DNA from: 2-02-FULL-49-11 sp040757655
GTDB taxonomy: Bacteria > Patescibacteriota > Patescibacteriia > 2-02-FULL-49-11
DNA: 62,587 bases
Assembly (NCBI GenBank): GCA_040757655.1
Contig: JBFLWV010000010.1
Coordinates: forward strand, 1 to 62,587
Direction of reading: 5' to 3'
Shown: positions 32,818 to 40,512 of the stretch, piece after piece
How positions within the stretch are numbered: position 1 is the first letter of the stretch
Layout: each line of letters starts with the position of its first letter
The notes under the pieces: generated by a model
What the model saw: only the letters and a program-made list of their open reading frames with translations
Database searches by the model: none
What the model was told of the DNA's origin: nothing
Made by a program: the position numbers and the translations under genes

Positions 32818-32940
32818 AAACTTACTTCTCTAGCCCGTTAAAACTATTCCTCTTAATGCTCTCTACGCGACAATGTCATAAATAATATATGCCAGATATA
32901 TCTCGTGACTCAGCTCAACTTTTAACGGGCTCTAACGGGG
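32560..32940. mobile_element. GIY-YIG cassette bounded by inverted repeats
   Basis: CCCCGTTAGAG (32560-32570) is the exact reverse complement of CTCTAACGGGG (32930-32940). A second perfect pair, AGCCCGTTAAAA (32832-32843) and TTTTAACGGGCT (32920-32931), lies in the non-coding part. The block interrupts copies of the host gene 3' end. Confidence 0.6.
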
Positions 32941-32943
32941 TAA

Positions 32944-33046
32944 ATTCCACTTAAACGTCCCTGTCTCCAAATCCCCCCGCCTAAATCTCTGCAAGAAAAT
33001 TGGGCGGGCGTCGGTTAATTTTTAACGTTCTATCAAAATATGTTTC
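32944..33046 (-). pseudogene. 3'-end fragment C of the 35619-37043 gene
   Basis: 103 bp almost identical to the left part of fragment B (33695-33797). It ends at the same words (ATATGTTTC) where B continues into more host-gene sequence, so C is a shorter version of B. It still encodes GDLETGTFKWN. Confidence 0.85.
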
Positions 33047-33069
33047 GGATTATCCACTGTGCCCGTACC

Positions 33070-33097
33070 TTGACAAAAAATTCATACGTGCTATACT
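33070..33097 (+). promoter_or_regulatory. Promoter of cassette small RNA 1
   Basis: TTGACA (33070-33075), 16 bp, TATACT (33092-33097): a near-consensus promoter on the strand opposite to the nuclease gene. Confidence 0.75.
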
Positions 33098-33103
33098 TTT
33101 TTT

Positions 33104-33160
33104 GCCTTGCTAAGGCAAGGCGGAACCAAATTTTCCTCGGGTAACACCGAGGAACTTTTT
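33104..33160 (+). ncRNA. Predicted small RNA 1 (convergent with the NYN1 gene)
   Basis: The predicted 57-nt transcript starts with a perfect 7-bp hairpin GCCTTGC (33104-33110) / GCAAGGC (33115-33121). It ends with an intrinsic terminator: TTCCTCGG (33133-33140) / CCGAGGAA (33147-33154) followed by CTTTTT. Its 3' end touches the stop codon of the NYN1 gene. No open reading frame. Confidence 0.65.
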
Positions 33161-33677
33161 ATTTCATCAACTCAAATTCATTCCGCAGTTTCTTTAAATC
33201 AATAAACTTCGCCTGTTGCACGAGATCCAGTGCGACACTCCCTTTCGTGGACATGACTACGCATCGTTTGCCATGCGCTTTAAGAAATTTGAGTAAAAAT
33301 GCAAAATCGCTGTCACCGGACAATAAAATGAATGACTGATAATCGAGAAGCGTATGAACCGCGTCAATGGTAAGCTCAACATCAAGATTGCCCTTATGGA
33401 ATCCTCCTTCATCGCGCAACTGATCCCTGATAAACTTCACCTTCTTTGTACGAACAGTATACCCTATCAAATCGAGAAAATCGAGAAAACGTCTCTGCTT
33501 ATCCGATGTGGGGTCATACGCGGTATAGAAATAACAGCGATGAAGTTCGGCTTCGCGTGCGAAGTAAACAAGCAACTTTTGAAAATCAATGCGCCAACCA
33601 AGCCTCTTTTGGGAATGATAAATATTAGAGGCATCAATGCATATTATTGTCTTTCCATGAACAAAGGTGGAAATCAT
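33159..33677 (-). CDS. NYN-domain ribonuclease-like protein 1
   Basis: A 172-residue NYN (LabA/DUF88, PIN-like) protein. The acidic active-site residues are visible in CIDASNIYHS, GNLDVELTIDAV and LLSGDSDFAFLL. It is predicted to be a metal-dependent RNase. ATG 33677 lies 11 nt after the stop of the truncated host fragment B; the second NYN gene has the same spacing. Small RNA 1 is convergent and ends at the stop codon. It shares about a third of its residues with NYN2. Confidence 0.9.
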   Translation of the reverse strand: MISTFVHGKTIICIDASNIYHSQKRLGWRIDFQKLLVYFAREAELHRCYFYTAYDPTSDKQRRFLDFLDLIGYTVRTKKVKFIRDQLRDEGGFHKGNLDVELTIDAVHTLLDYQSFILLSGDSDFAFLLKFLKAHGKRCVVMSTKGSVALDLVQQAKFIDLKKLRNEFELMK

Positions 33678-33688
33678 AAATACGTTTA

Positions 33689-33960
33689 TTACGCATTCCA
33701 CTTAAACGTCCCGGTCTCCAAATCCCCCCGCCTAAATCTCTGCAAGAAAATTGGGCGGGCGTCGGTTAATTTTTAACGTTCTATCAAAATATGTTTCAAA
33801 AACGCTAAGAAATACTTCGGTGCAGCAGGATCTTTCAAAAATTCCTGCACGGGCGTTGCATGCAACGCCCCTACATTATCCCCTGATTCCTGATTCATAA
33901 TTCTTGATTCCCGCTTCTCAAGTTGATGTCTCCAATACTTCACGAATCGTTCTGGTCGGC
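33689..33960 (-). pseudogene. 3'-end fragment B of the 35619-37043 gene
   Basis: About 270 bp closely matching 35621-35930 of the host gene, including the palindrome at 33844-33874, but diverged in the middle (33721-33775). It keeps an open frame that encodes RFVKYWRHQLEKRES and KYFLAFLKHILIER. It ends with a stop just before NYN1. Confidence 0.85.
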
Positions 33961-33983
33961 TATCCATACACGGATGTCCCCAC

Positions 33984-34011
33984 TTGACAAACATTTACAA
34001 TACTATATACT
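33984..34011 (+). promoter_or_regulatory. Promoter and operator-like palindrome of cassette small RNA 2
   Basis: TTGACA (33984-33989), 16 bp, TATACT (34006-34011). The inverted repeat ACATTTACA (33991-33999) / TGTAAATGT (34011-34019) covers the spacer, the -10 and the start point, as a repressor site would. Confidence 0.75.
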
Positions 34012-34017
34012 GTAAAT

Positions 34018-34068
34018 GTGATTTGACTCTGGAGTGCCTTGTAAAAGGCAGCTCCAGATTCTTTTTTA
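34018..34068 (+). ncRNA. Predicted small RNA 2 (convergent with the NYN2 gene)
   Basis: The predicted transcript of about 50 nt is essentially one hairpin: TCTGGAG (34028-34034) / CTCCAGA (34052-34058), with inner stem TGCCTT/AAGGCA and a GTAA loop, followed by TTCTTTTTTA. It ends at the stop codon of the NYN2 gene. Confidence 0.65.
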
Positions 34069-34575
34069 TCTCGCAATTTCCGTCTTAAGTTTCCGAAAAT
34101 CGACAAACTTCGCAACTTCCAACAACTCTCGCGCTATATGACCGCGGGTGGACATCACGATCACTCTTTTCCCTTTTTCCTTCACGCGCTCCAATACCGG
34201 CGCGAAATCACTGTCGCCAGAGACAAGAATAGCCGTATCATAACGATCTGCGAGCTCCATCATCTCTAACGCGAGTTCAATATCAAGGCTTCCCTTCCGT
34301 TTGCTCGTGCCATCACTTGAATTGATTTCCTTAATCACTTTTGTGCGTACGATGTAGCCGTTGATCTCCAGCATGTCCAGAAACTTGCGCTCGCCAACCT
34401 TGTTGTCATTGAATGCTGTGTACGCGAAGCACTTCACCGAAACACCGCACTCATGCTTAAAATACGCCATTAATTTCTCATACCCAACGCTCCATCCGAG
34501 CGTACGTCTCGTGAAAAAGACGTTCGCCACATCAATGAATACGTATACTCGCCCTTGAATGTATTTTGAAATCAT
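34066..34575 (-). CDS. NYN-domain ribonuclease-like protein 2
   Basis: A 169-residue NYN protein with the same architecture as NYN1: FIDVANVFFTRR, GSLDIELALEMM, LVSGDSDFAPVL and VIVMSTRGHIARELL. All the acidic residues expected for a metal-dependent RNase are present. ATG 34575 lies 11 nt after the TGA of host-gene fragment A. Small RNA 2 runs into its 3' end from the opposite strand. Confidence 0.9.
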   Translation of the reverse strand: MISKYIQGRVYVFIDVANVFFTRRTLGWSVGYEKLMAYFKHECGVSVKCFAYTAFNDNKVGERKFLDMLEINGYIVRTKVIKEINSSDGTSKRKGSLDIELALEMMELADRYDTAILVSGDSDFAPVLERVKEKGKRVIVMSTRGHIARELLEVAKFVDFRKLKTEIAR

Positions 34576-34586
34576 ATCATTTACAT

Positions 34587-34731
34587 TCACGCATTCCACC
34601 TGAATTCTCCCGTTTCCAGATCGCCGTATGCCAAGTGTGCGTACTCCTCATCTCCGGCTTTGCGGCATTCATTGCTTAAGGTCAAAACCGCCAGTTTCGC
34701 GCTTTCTTCAGTTAATTTTAAACGATCAATC
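34587..34731 (-). pseudogene. 3'-end fragment A of the 35619-37043 gene
   Basis: 145 bp nearly identical to 35619-35763 of the intact gene, including the TGA stop. Similarity stops sharply at 34731 and is followed within 25 bp by the promoter of small RNA 3. Confidence 0.9.
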
Positions 34732-34756
34732 GGGATATACCTCAAGATTATTAACA

Positions 34757-34784
34757 TTGACAAAAAAAATCATAATGCTATGCT
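34757..34784 (+). promoter_or_regulatory. Promoter and operator-like palindrome of cassette small RNA 3
   Basis: TTGACA (34757-34762), 16 bp, TATGCT (34779-34784). The perfect inverted repeat ACATTGACA (34754-34762) / TGTCAATGT (34784-34792) overlaps both promoter boxes. Its arms differ by one base from those at small RNA 2. Confidence 0.75.
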
Positions 34785-34790
34785 GTCAAT

Positions 34791-34842
34791 GTACCTCCCT
34801 TATCTAAGGCTCTCTCGAGTACAGGTAACGGGGGTGTTTTTA
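34791..34842 (+). ncRNA. Predicted small RNA 3 (convergent with the DUF3800 gene)
   Basis: The predicted transcript of about 52 nt has the closing stem ACCTCC (34793-34798) / GGGGGT (34830-34835), one G-U pair, and an internal CCTTA/TAAGG palindrome, followed by GTTTTTATT. It ends 14 bp before the DUF3800 stop codon. Confidence 0.55.
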
Positions 34843-34855
34843 TTATGAACAGTTC

Positions 34856-35467
34856 TTATAAGTGCAATAATATCTTCTCTTTATTCATGATCATTTCGTG
34901 ATAGTGGGGATCGCCCCGCTCATACTCTCTAAAAATACTCCCCGCAATCATATCTGCTATCTGGATCATCGCATTGTTCCGAGAACGTTGCTGCCTGATT
35001 TTTCTAACCACATTCTTGCTCATATACTGTTTAAGCACCGCATTGAATTCTCGCCGATGGATTTGAGCTGACGCTTCGTCAATGACGAGGACAGATTCAA
35101 CTATCGGCGGATCGTTATCATAAAACAATCTTCTCACTGCTTCGCAGTAGAGCTGATGGGGATGGAACTTCAGTGCTGGCGCGGTAAGTTCACGTTTATC
35201 AACAACGACTGCCTTATAGCGGATTAACCGCTCTGATAACGTACGCAAAAACGCTTCGCGAAATGTACGCTTGCATCGTGAAAACTTAAACTCAAAATCC
35301 TGCGCCAATCGCAATTCCAACCTTAACCTTTCCATTGTAATCTCAATCTCCTTCGCCTCGCATCCAAGAAACACCGCTGCCACTACAAAAAATCTCGAGG
35401 ATCCGCGTTCAAACTTGAAACCACAATCACTTGCTTCGTCTATCCAGAGATATGATATTGTCTCCAT
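34856..35467 (-). CDS. DUF3800 family protein
   Basis: A 203-residue protein of the DUF3800 family (PF12686-like), whose members have an RNase H-like fold and often occur in defence or mobile contexts. It starts with YLWIDEASDCG (the family DExxD-type motif) and ends with IQIADMIAGSIFREYERG, the usual C-terminal signature. I start at ATG 35467. It is the cassette closest to the intact host gene, whose stop is 152 bp upstream. Confidence 0.88.
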   Translation of the reverse strand: METISYLWIDEASDCGFKFERGSSRFFVVAAVFLGCEAKEIEITMERLRLELRLAQDFEFKFSRCKRTFREAFLRTLSERLIRYKAVVVDKRELTAPALKFHPHQLYCEAVRRLFYDNDPPIVESVLVIDEASAQIHRREFNAVLKQYMSKNVVRKIRQQRSRNNAMIQIADMIAGSIFREYERGDPHYHEMIMNKEKILLHL

Positions 35468-35618
35468 AATTATAGCACAATAATCTATCTCATATCCTAG
35501 CTGCAATTTCCTTAAGTCATACAAGCATCACTCACTCGCGATCGCGAGTCTTTGATTCCTTTCGGATTTAAGCCCTTCAGACACATGTCTGCGTAAGTCC
35601 GCGCAAGTCCGCGTTTAC
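35468..35618. other. Spacer between the host gene and the DUF3800 cassette
   Basis: It contains CGCGAGTTTGCG-poor AT-rich sequence and short GTAAGTCCGCG repeats (35590-35612) just after the host stop codon. No gene, promoter or terminator is clear. Confidence 0.5.
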
Positions 35619-37043
35619 TCACGCATTCCATTTGAATTCCCCAGTCTCCAGATCGCCGTATGCCAAGTGTGCGTACTCCTCATCTCCGGCTTTGCGGCAT
35701 TCATTGCTTAAGGTCAAAACCGCCAGTTTCGCGCTTTCTTCTGTTAATTTTAAACGATCAATCAAAACATGTTTCAAAAACGCTAAGAAATACTTCGGTG
35801 CGGCAGGATCTTTCAAAAATTCCTGTACGGGCGTTGCATGCAACGCCCCTACATTATCCCCTGATTCCTGATTCATAATTCTTGATTCCCGCTTCTCAAG
35901 TTGATGTTTCCAATACTTCACAAACCTTTCCGACTTGCCAAATGACTGTTTGAGAGACCCACGCCGGGCCAATCGCCAAAGACAAGTCAATACTCCGACT
36001 ATATCACCTTTGTTCACGGCGCTGTAAAACCCATTCAGCTCTTCCTCTTCGTTCGCTCCACTCCCGCCTGCTTGTTCCAACTGCGCCAACGCCGGAGCGA
36101 TCACGGTATCCAAAGTCCATTGCTCATACTTCTTTATCATCTTATTCACCATAAAGTCCCTCTTCGCTTCCCCGCCCAAATTTTCAACAATATCCGCCGG
36201 CGCCTCCTCTCCCAGCGCATGCAAAATCACTTCCCGCATCTCCTGCAATCCTTTCTTAATTTTTACTTCATCAATCTCTTTGATCGGCTCAAATTTCCCT
36301 TCCCGAATTGTTCCCTTTATATCAGACTCATCAATAGGTATCGCATCCTCCATTCCTTCTAGAGTAAGAGACGATTTGAGTAAATGTCCATAAAGGGTAA
36401 TAAGCGTACGTAATTGTTCCTGTTGCTTAGTAGGTAAACGTCGTGCCTGTTCATCGCTGGATAGAAAACTATTGACATCAAGCGCTGTATATATTTTTTT
36501 CCCTAATTTCACAACCACCCGTTGTAACCACTGTCCAATCGTTAAAGCACTATTCATCAACACTCTCTCTCCTAGCAACGGCGCTATCTGACCAAACGGC
36601 TCCTGATTCTTCTCCAATGCTTCCCGTAAAACAACTTTCAGTCGATCACGATCATCTAGAAGCGGGTAAGTGAGAAACCAAGCTTTAACTTTCTCCCAAA
36701 TATCAAACCCCTCGCTCTCAAGCGCCTGAACTAGATGATGCGCAAAGAGATCAATCGCTTCAGTGTCACTCTTCACGGTATGAAATACCGTCCATCGCAA
36801 AATTACCATCATGCGTTGCAACGCGTGATACTGCTCGGGATAACGAATGGCGAACTCAGGAGATGCGTGCAAAAATGCATTTAAATCGTTGAGTAACGCC
36901 GCCGATTCTGCCACATATCCGAAAAACATCATTTCCTCTGCACGTCGCTTCAAACCGTCCAAAAATTCGACGTCACCAAGTTTATCCCCTACTTGCGTAA
37001 GAAGATCCGTTAGAGAAACTGATTTAAGAAACGCTGTACTCAT
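35619..37043 (-). CDS. Conserved protein of unknown function; source of the repeated 3' ends
   Basis: A 474-residue, mostly helical soluble protein with no membrane segment and no motif I recognise. Its last ~125 residues contain an in-frame repeat block (KRESRIMNQESGDNVGALHA), including the palindrome at 35822-35852, and then the C terminus TLSNECRKAGDEEYAHLAYG. It starts 16 bp after the VirB6-like gene and is surely co-transcribed with it. Its 3' end is copied four times downstream (fragments A-D), each with a different left cut-off, as expected if this gene end is the insertion site for the cassettes. Confidence 0.85.
   Translation of the reverse strand: MSTAFLKSVSLTDLLTQVGDKLGDVEFLDGLKRRAEEMMFFGYVAESAALLNDLNAFLHASPEFAIRYPEQYHALQRMMVILRWTVFHTVKSDTEAIDLFAHHLVQALESEGFDIWEKVKAWFLTYPLLDDRDRLKVVLREALEKNQEPFGQIAPLLGERVLMNSALTIGQWLQRVVVKLGKKIYTALDVNSFLSSDEQARRLPTKQQEQLRTLITLYGHLLKSSLTLEGMEDAIPIDESDIKGTIREGKFEPIKEIDEVKIKKGLQEMREVILHALGEEAPADIVENLGGEAKRDFMVNKMIKKYEQWTLDTVIAPALAQLEQAGGSGANEEEELNGFYSAVNKGDIVGVLTCLWRLARRGSLKQSFGKSERFVKYWKHQLEKRESRIMNQESGDNVGALHATPVQEFLKDPAAPKYFLAFLKHVLIDRLKLTEESAKLAVLTLSNECRKAGDEEYAHLAYGDLETGEFKWNA
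35822..35852. repeat. In-frame palindrome, GTTGCATGCAAC version
   Basis: An outer frame GTACGGGCG...CGCCCCTAC encloses GTTGCATGCAAC. The leuS copy (56673-56703) has the same outer frame but the inner palindrome GAACGGCCGTTC, so both arms changed together. A third copy is in fragment B (33844-33874). Confidence 0.75.
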
Positions 37044-37059
37044 AACAATACGTGCTTAA

Positions 37060-40000
37060 TCAAGCAAGTGTGGGGCCGTAACCAATCGCTGATGCGCCTG
37101 CATAGAATTTCGCGCCCACACCTCTTAAGATTCCACGAAACTCCCTGAACTCACTATCCGGATCGATACCGCCATAATCTCTAACCGTCCCTATTCTCGA
37201 ATTCATCAATCGTTCAAATTCGTCATAGAGTTTCCGTTGAGGAGCGGTAAGTGTGTCGCGCATTGCCATAAGAATATTCCTATTTTCGTCCGTCCATATA
37301 TTTAGCATGACGTTAGGATTCATGCGGTTGCGCTGTACTAACTCTACCAAACCTTGCAAACTATTACGAATTTCCAATAATCCGAACTCATTAAGCTGCG
37401 CCCTTCTGCCTTTACTGTGATCATTGGAGTCACGCCAGTATTCTGTAAACCACCCTCCCAAACGGTTGGCATTACGGATCCGGTGCTCAGAATCACGTTT
37501 CGAAGTCTCTATCAATACCCGCGCCCGCTGGCCCGCAAGATCGCGCTGGAAATACCTGCCGTTTTCCACACCCACTGACTGCGCCAACGACCAATGATTA
37601 ATGCCCTGGGCAATATCGGAAAGATTATTTTGGAATGCGTAAGCCCATTGCGGGTTCATTCCCATATGCTTAATAAAATTCTTATTGATAAATGTATTTA
37701 GTCCGTTCACGTCCGACTGATCTTGCCCGGGAATACCGAACTCGTTAACCAATTCGTTCAAATGCCCGACCTCAGCGGCGTGCTGAGCAATGCCTGCGGC
37801 AAGAAACCGATCGTGATTCGCCGTGGCGTTACGGAAAAGTGAGATAAGCTCGTCTTCGTTGTCAGTGACGATTTTACGCGCCTCTTCCATGATTTTTGAC
37901 CGTGCGTCGCGCAGGGCATAATAATCCTGCGGAATATACTGCTCAATCTTGTTTTTCTGCTCGGTTAATTCCCCGACCGTCTTTCTCATTGCCTCTACCT
38001 CGCGTCCAATCCGCTCACGATCCGCTTCGGAATAATTACGATTTGCCTGTCTGCTATAACGCTTCGCTTCTTTCTTGAGCTCACTAAATATATCTTTATC
38101 TTTATTCTCCTCCTGCGCTTGCTGTAATGCTTCCGCAACTTTTGGCGCAAGCTTGTTTTTCTGCACATCCGATAATCCGCCGCCCTTCCCCAATAAAAGC
38201 GCGATTTTATCCAAATCATCCTGAATAAGCTCGAGCTCACGCAATTCTTCCGCGCTTACCTTTCCACCTTTATCTTGCTTATCTTTGATGCTCGCCTGCA
38301 TGGTAATCCTCTTCAACTCTAACTCCTTTTCTTTTTGACCATATGCTGCTTTCTGTGCCTCTGACAATCCGCCGTTCTTCACGCGCATCGCTTCTTCGCT
38401 CTTCTCTCTTGCTTTCTTGGCATAATACTTTCGAGCTATATTCCGAAGCTCATTGTATTTTTTGTCTTTCTTCATTTCTTTCACAGCATTATAATCATCT
38501 TCGGCTTTTTTCTTTGCAACCTGCGCTGTACCGCGCTCTTGACTTAACTCATTGAGATTTTCGTGTCTCTTCTTTACATTCTCTTCCTTCTGAAAATCTT
38601 CTTTCTCTGCTTTTAATGCTTTGTCCTGTACATTGAGCAATTCCTGCATTTGAGCCGTATCGCTTACCGGTCGAATCTGATCATAATGCTTAGCGATCTG
38701 ATTAGATATGCGGGTAAAAAGCTTGTCATATTCTTCAGTATTACCCTTCCCTTTAGCTTCCATATCCTTTAATGCCTTCAACCCCTCCTGCCAGCCAGAT
38801 AATTTCCTTAAATTTGCCTCCAGCTCTTTAGGTAAAGCATCCTTGTCTGTTTCAAACCTCTCGAGTTCCATAACATCTGCGTCCAATTTTTTAAACTTAG
38901 CCTCCGCCTGATCAAATTCCATCTTCATGTCCTGCTCAAACGCTTCAGGCGCATTCAAGCCTTTCCGATCGTCCTCGCGCTCGGCGAGCTGCTTCGCCAA
39001 ATCTTTAATTTGTTCATCCAGTTGCGCCATCAATGGCTCATTTGGTCTCCACCAGGCAGATAGCAATTTATTATAGCCCAAACCCGCAAAAAGCTGCTCA
39101 TGACCGGCATCGGACGATAGCATGCCGGCGAGACGGAAAAGACTGTTAACTACACGTCCGCGTTTAGGATCGCCTTTCATGAGCTCCAAAGACATCATTT
39201 TAGCAGCCACCTCTTCCTTCTCTTTCTTGCGCTTGCGTGATTCCATAAAACGTTTAGGCAGATGGAAGGGATTTAAGTCAATGCCGGCGAGCCCGCGTCG
39301 TTTAATCTCGCCTGTCTTCTCATCCTGTTTCCAACTTGCGAGCCAACCTGCTTCTCCTGCGTGTATTTTTTCCGCCAAGACCGCAGGTGCCTTGAGGAAA
39401 GCAAGACTCGCTGCGCCAACTCCTAATTTCTGCAACTTCCCCGACACTTGGCCGGCAAACTGCCCGCCCATGACCCCGAGCTGCTGGGTAAGGGTGAGGG
39501 ACCCTAAAAGGAGCGCGATCACGATGATGAAATTGATGAGGTTGTCGGTGGCGCCTGCTTCCGTACCATAGGGGTTATACTCTTCAATCGTCACTTTTTC
39601 GCCTGCCAAGAACTTCCCGAACGTGCTGTTTTCCCGCCGGGTAAAAAGCCCCTGGTTCATGATGGCAAACGAGAGCCAGAGGAAAAACGCAAGCACCGGG
39701 CCCACGATCAGGTGCGACGTGAACTTTTCCCACCACTGGGACGCATATTTCTGCCCGCCGGGGAAAGACGAGAGGAGATAGGCAAGCGGCGAGAGCACGG
39801 TAAGGGTCCAGAGCATGATGACCCGGAACACCAACACGAGGATAAACACAAGCAACACCCCTGCGGTGATTGCGGTAATGGCAAGCCCGAGAAGCAGCGC
39901 GCCAAATATTTTTAGGCTCTCAATATCCTGGCCTTTTTCAACCGCTTTTCGCGTGAAACTTAAAATGTTCCCAATACCCGTGGCATCCACGATATTCCCT

Positions 40001-40512
40001 CCGGCAATGTCCCGGAAAGAATTCACGAACGTGAGCATGACGATCTGGGCAAAGTCAATGAAGAGCCCGGTGATCATCTTTGAAAAATTGATGAGCACCG
40101 CCATGATGAGGAGCTTCGGGAGAAGCGCGCGGTACGAGTACGACTCCACCTTGAAGATGGTGGCAACCGCGATCACCAAGAGGATCACGATGAAAAACAT
40201 GTTGGACACATCCCGCACCACAGTCCACCCGAGCTGCACCCCGTATTCGGTCGCAAAATCGTTATAGCTTGCCACCATCACGAGGATGGGAATGAGCGAC
40301 TTGGTCACCAGAAGCCCGAAGACCCAGACGAGGGCGTAAATGATTGCGGTAATGATCGAAGCAACCATGGTCTCTGCCGCATTTCCCAACCAGCCCCAAT
40401 CTGCGCTTATCCCTTCATGTGCATACAAAAACACGCCCCCGAGCGCGAGCGCCATAACGAGGAGAAGGGAGGAACGTTGCGGTATGAATTTTTTAACAAA
40501 GCCGCCTGTCAT
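37060..40512 (-). CDS. VirB6/TrbL-like T4SS channel protein with a long coiled-coil tail
   Basis: An 1150-residue protein. The first ~390 residues contain a signal-like helix and seven or eight membrane segments (for example FFIVILLVIAVATIF and GLAITAITAGVLLVFILVLV), with the loop SPLAYLLSSFPGGQKYASQW typical of VirB6/TrbL-like proteins of this phylum. The remaining ~750 residues are hydrophilic, rich in Lys/Glu/Ala/Gln and predicted long coiled coil, probably cytoplasmic. The tail is much longer than in normal VirB6 and might reach to VirB4 or cargo; that is inference. Confidence 0.85.
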   Translation of the reverse strand: MTGGFVKKFIPQRSSLLLVMALALGGVFLYAHEGISADWGWLGNAAETMVASIITAIIYALVWVFGLLVTKSLIPILVMVASYNDFATEYGVQLGWTVVRDVSNMFFIVILLVIAVATIFKVESYSYRALLPKLLIMAVLINFSKMITGLFIDFAQIVMLTFVNSFRDIAGGNIVDATGIGNILSFTRKAVEKGQDIESLKIFGALLLGLAITAITAGVLLVFILVLVFRVIMLWTLTVLSPLAYLLSSFPGGQKYASQWWEKFTSHLIVGPVLAFFLWLSFAIMNQGLFTRRENSTFGKFLAGEKVTIEEYNPYGTEAGATDNLINFIIVIALLLGSLTLTQQLGVMGGQFAGQVSGKLQKLGVGAASLAFLKAPAVLAEKIHAGEAGWLASWKQDEKTGEIKRRGLAGIDLNPFHLPKRFMESRKRKKEKEEVAAKMMSLELMKGDPKRGRVVNSLFRLAGMLSSDAGHEQLFAGLGYNKLLSAWWRPNEPLMAQLDEQIKDLAKQLAEREDDRKGLNAPEAFEQDMKMEFDQAEAKFKKLDADVMELERFETDKDALPKELEANLRKLSGWQEGLKALKDMEAKGKGNTEEYDKLFTRISNQIAKHYDQIRPVSDTAQMQELLNVQDKALKAEKEDFQKEENVKKRHENLNELSQERGTAQVAKKKAEDDYNAVKEMKKDKKYNELRNIARKYYAKKAREKSEEAMRVKNGGLSEAQKAAYGQKEKELELKRITMQASIKDKQDKGGKVSAEELRELELIQDDLDKIALLLGKGGGLSDVQKNKLAPKVAEALQQAQEENKDKDIFSELKKEAKRYSRQANRNYSEADRERIGREVEAMRKTVGELTEQKNKIEQYIPQDYYALRDARSKIMEEARKIVTDNEDELISLFRNATANHDRFLAAGIAQHAAEVGHLNELVNEFGIPGQDQSDVNGLNTFINKNFIKHMGMNPQWAYAFQNNLSDIAQGINHWSLAQSVGVENGRYFQRDLAGQRARVLIETSKRDSEHRIRNANRLGGWFTEYWRDSNDHSKGRRAQLNEFGLLEIRNSLQGLVELVQRNRMNPNVMLNIWTDENRNILMAMRDTLTAPQRKLYDEFERLMNSRIGTVRDYGGIDPDSEFREFRGILRGVGAKFYAGASAIGYGPTLA

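Noticed and set aside
33773..33994. Stand-alone 73-residue protein
   Set aside because: It is the translation of fragment B of the host gene's 3' end, with an accidental start near the small RNA 2 promoter.
32440..35618. Integron-type cassette array
   Set aside because: No integrase and no attC-like folded sites; the repeated unit is a gene's coding 3' end of variable length.
32440..35763. Diversity-generating retroelement, because copies of a gene's 3' end are present
   Set aside because: There is no reverse transcriptase in the window, and differences between copies are truncations and scattered changes rather than changes at adenines.
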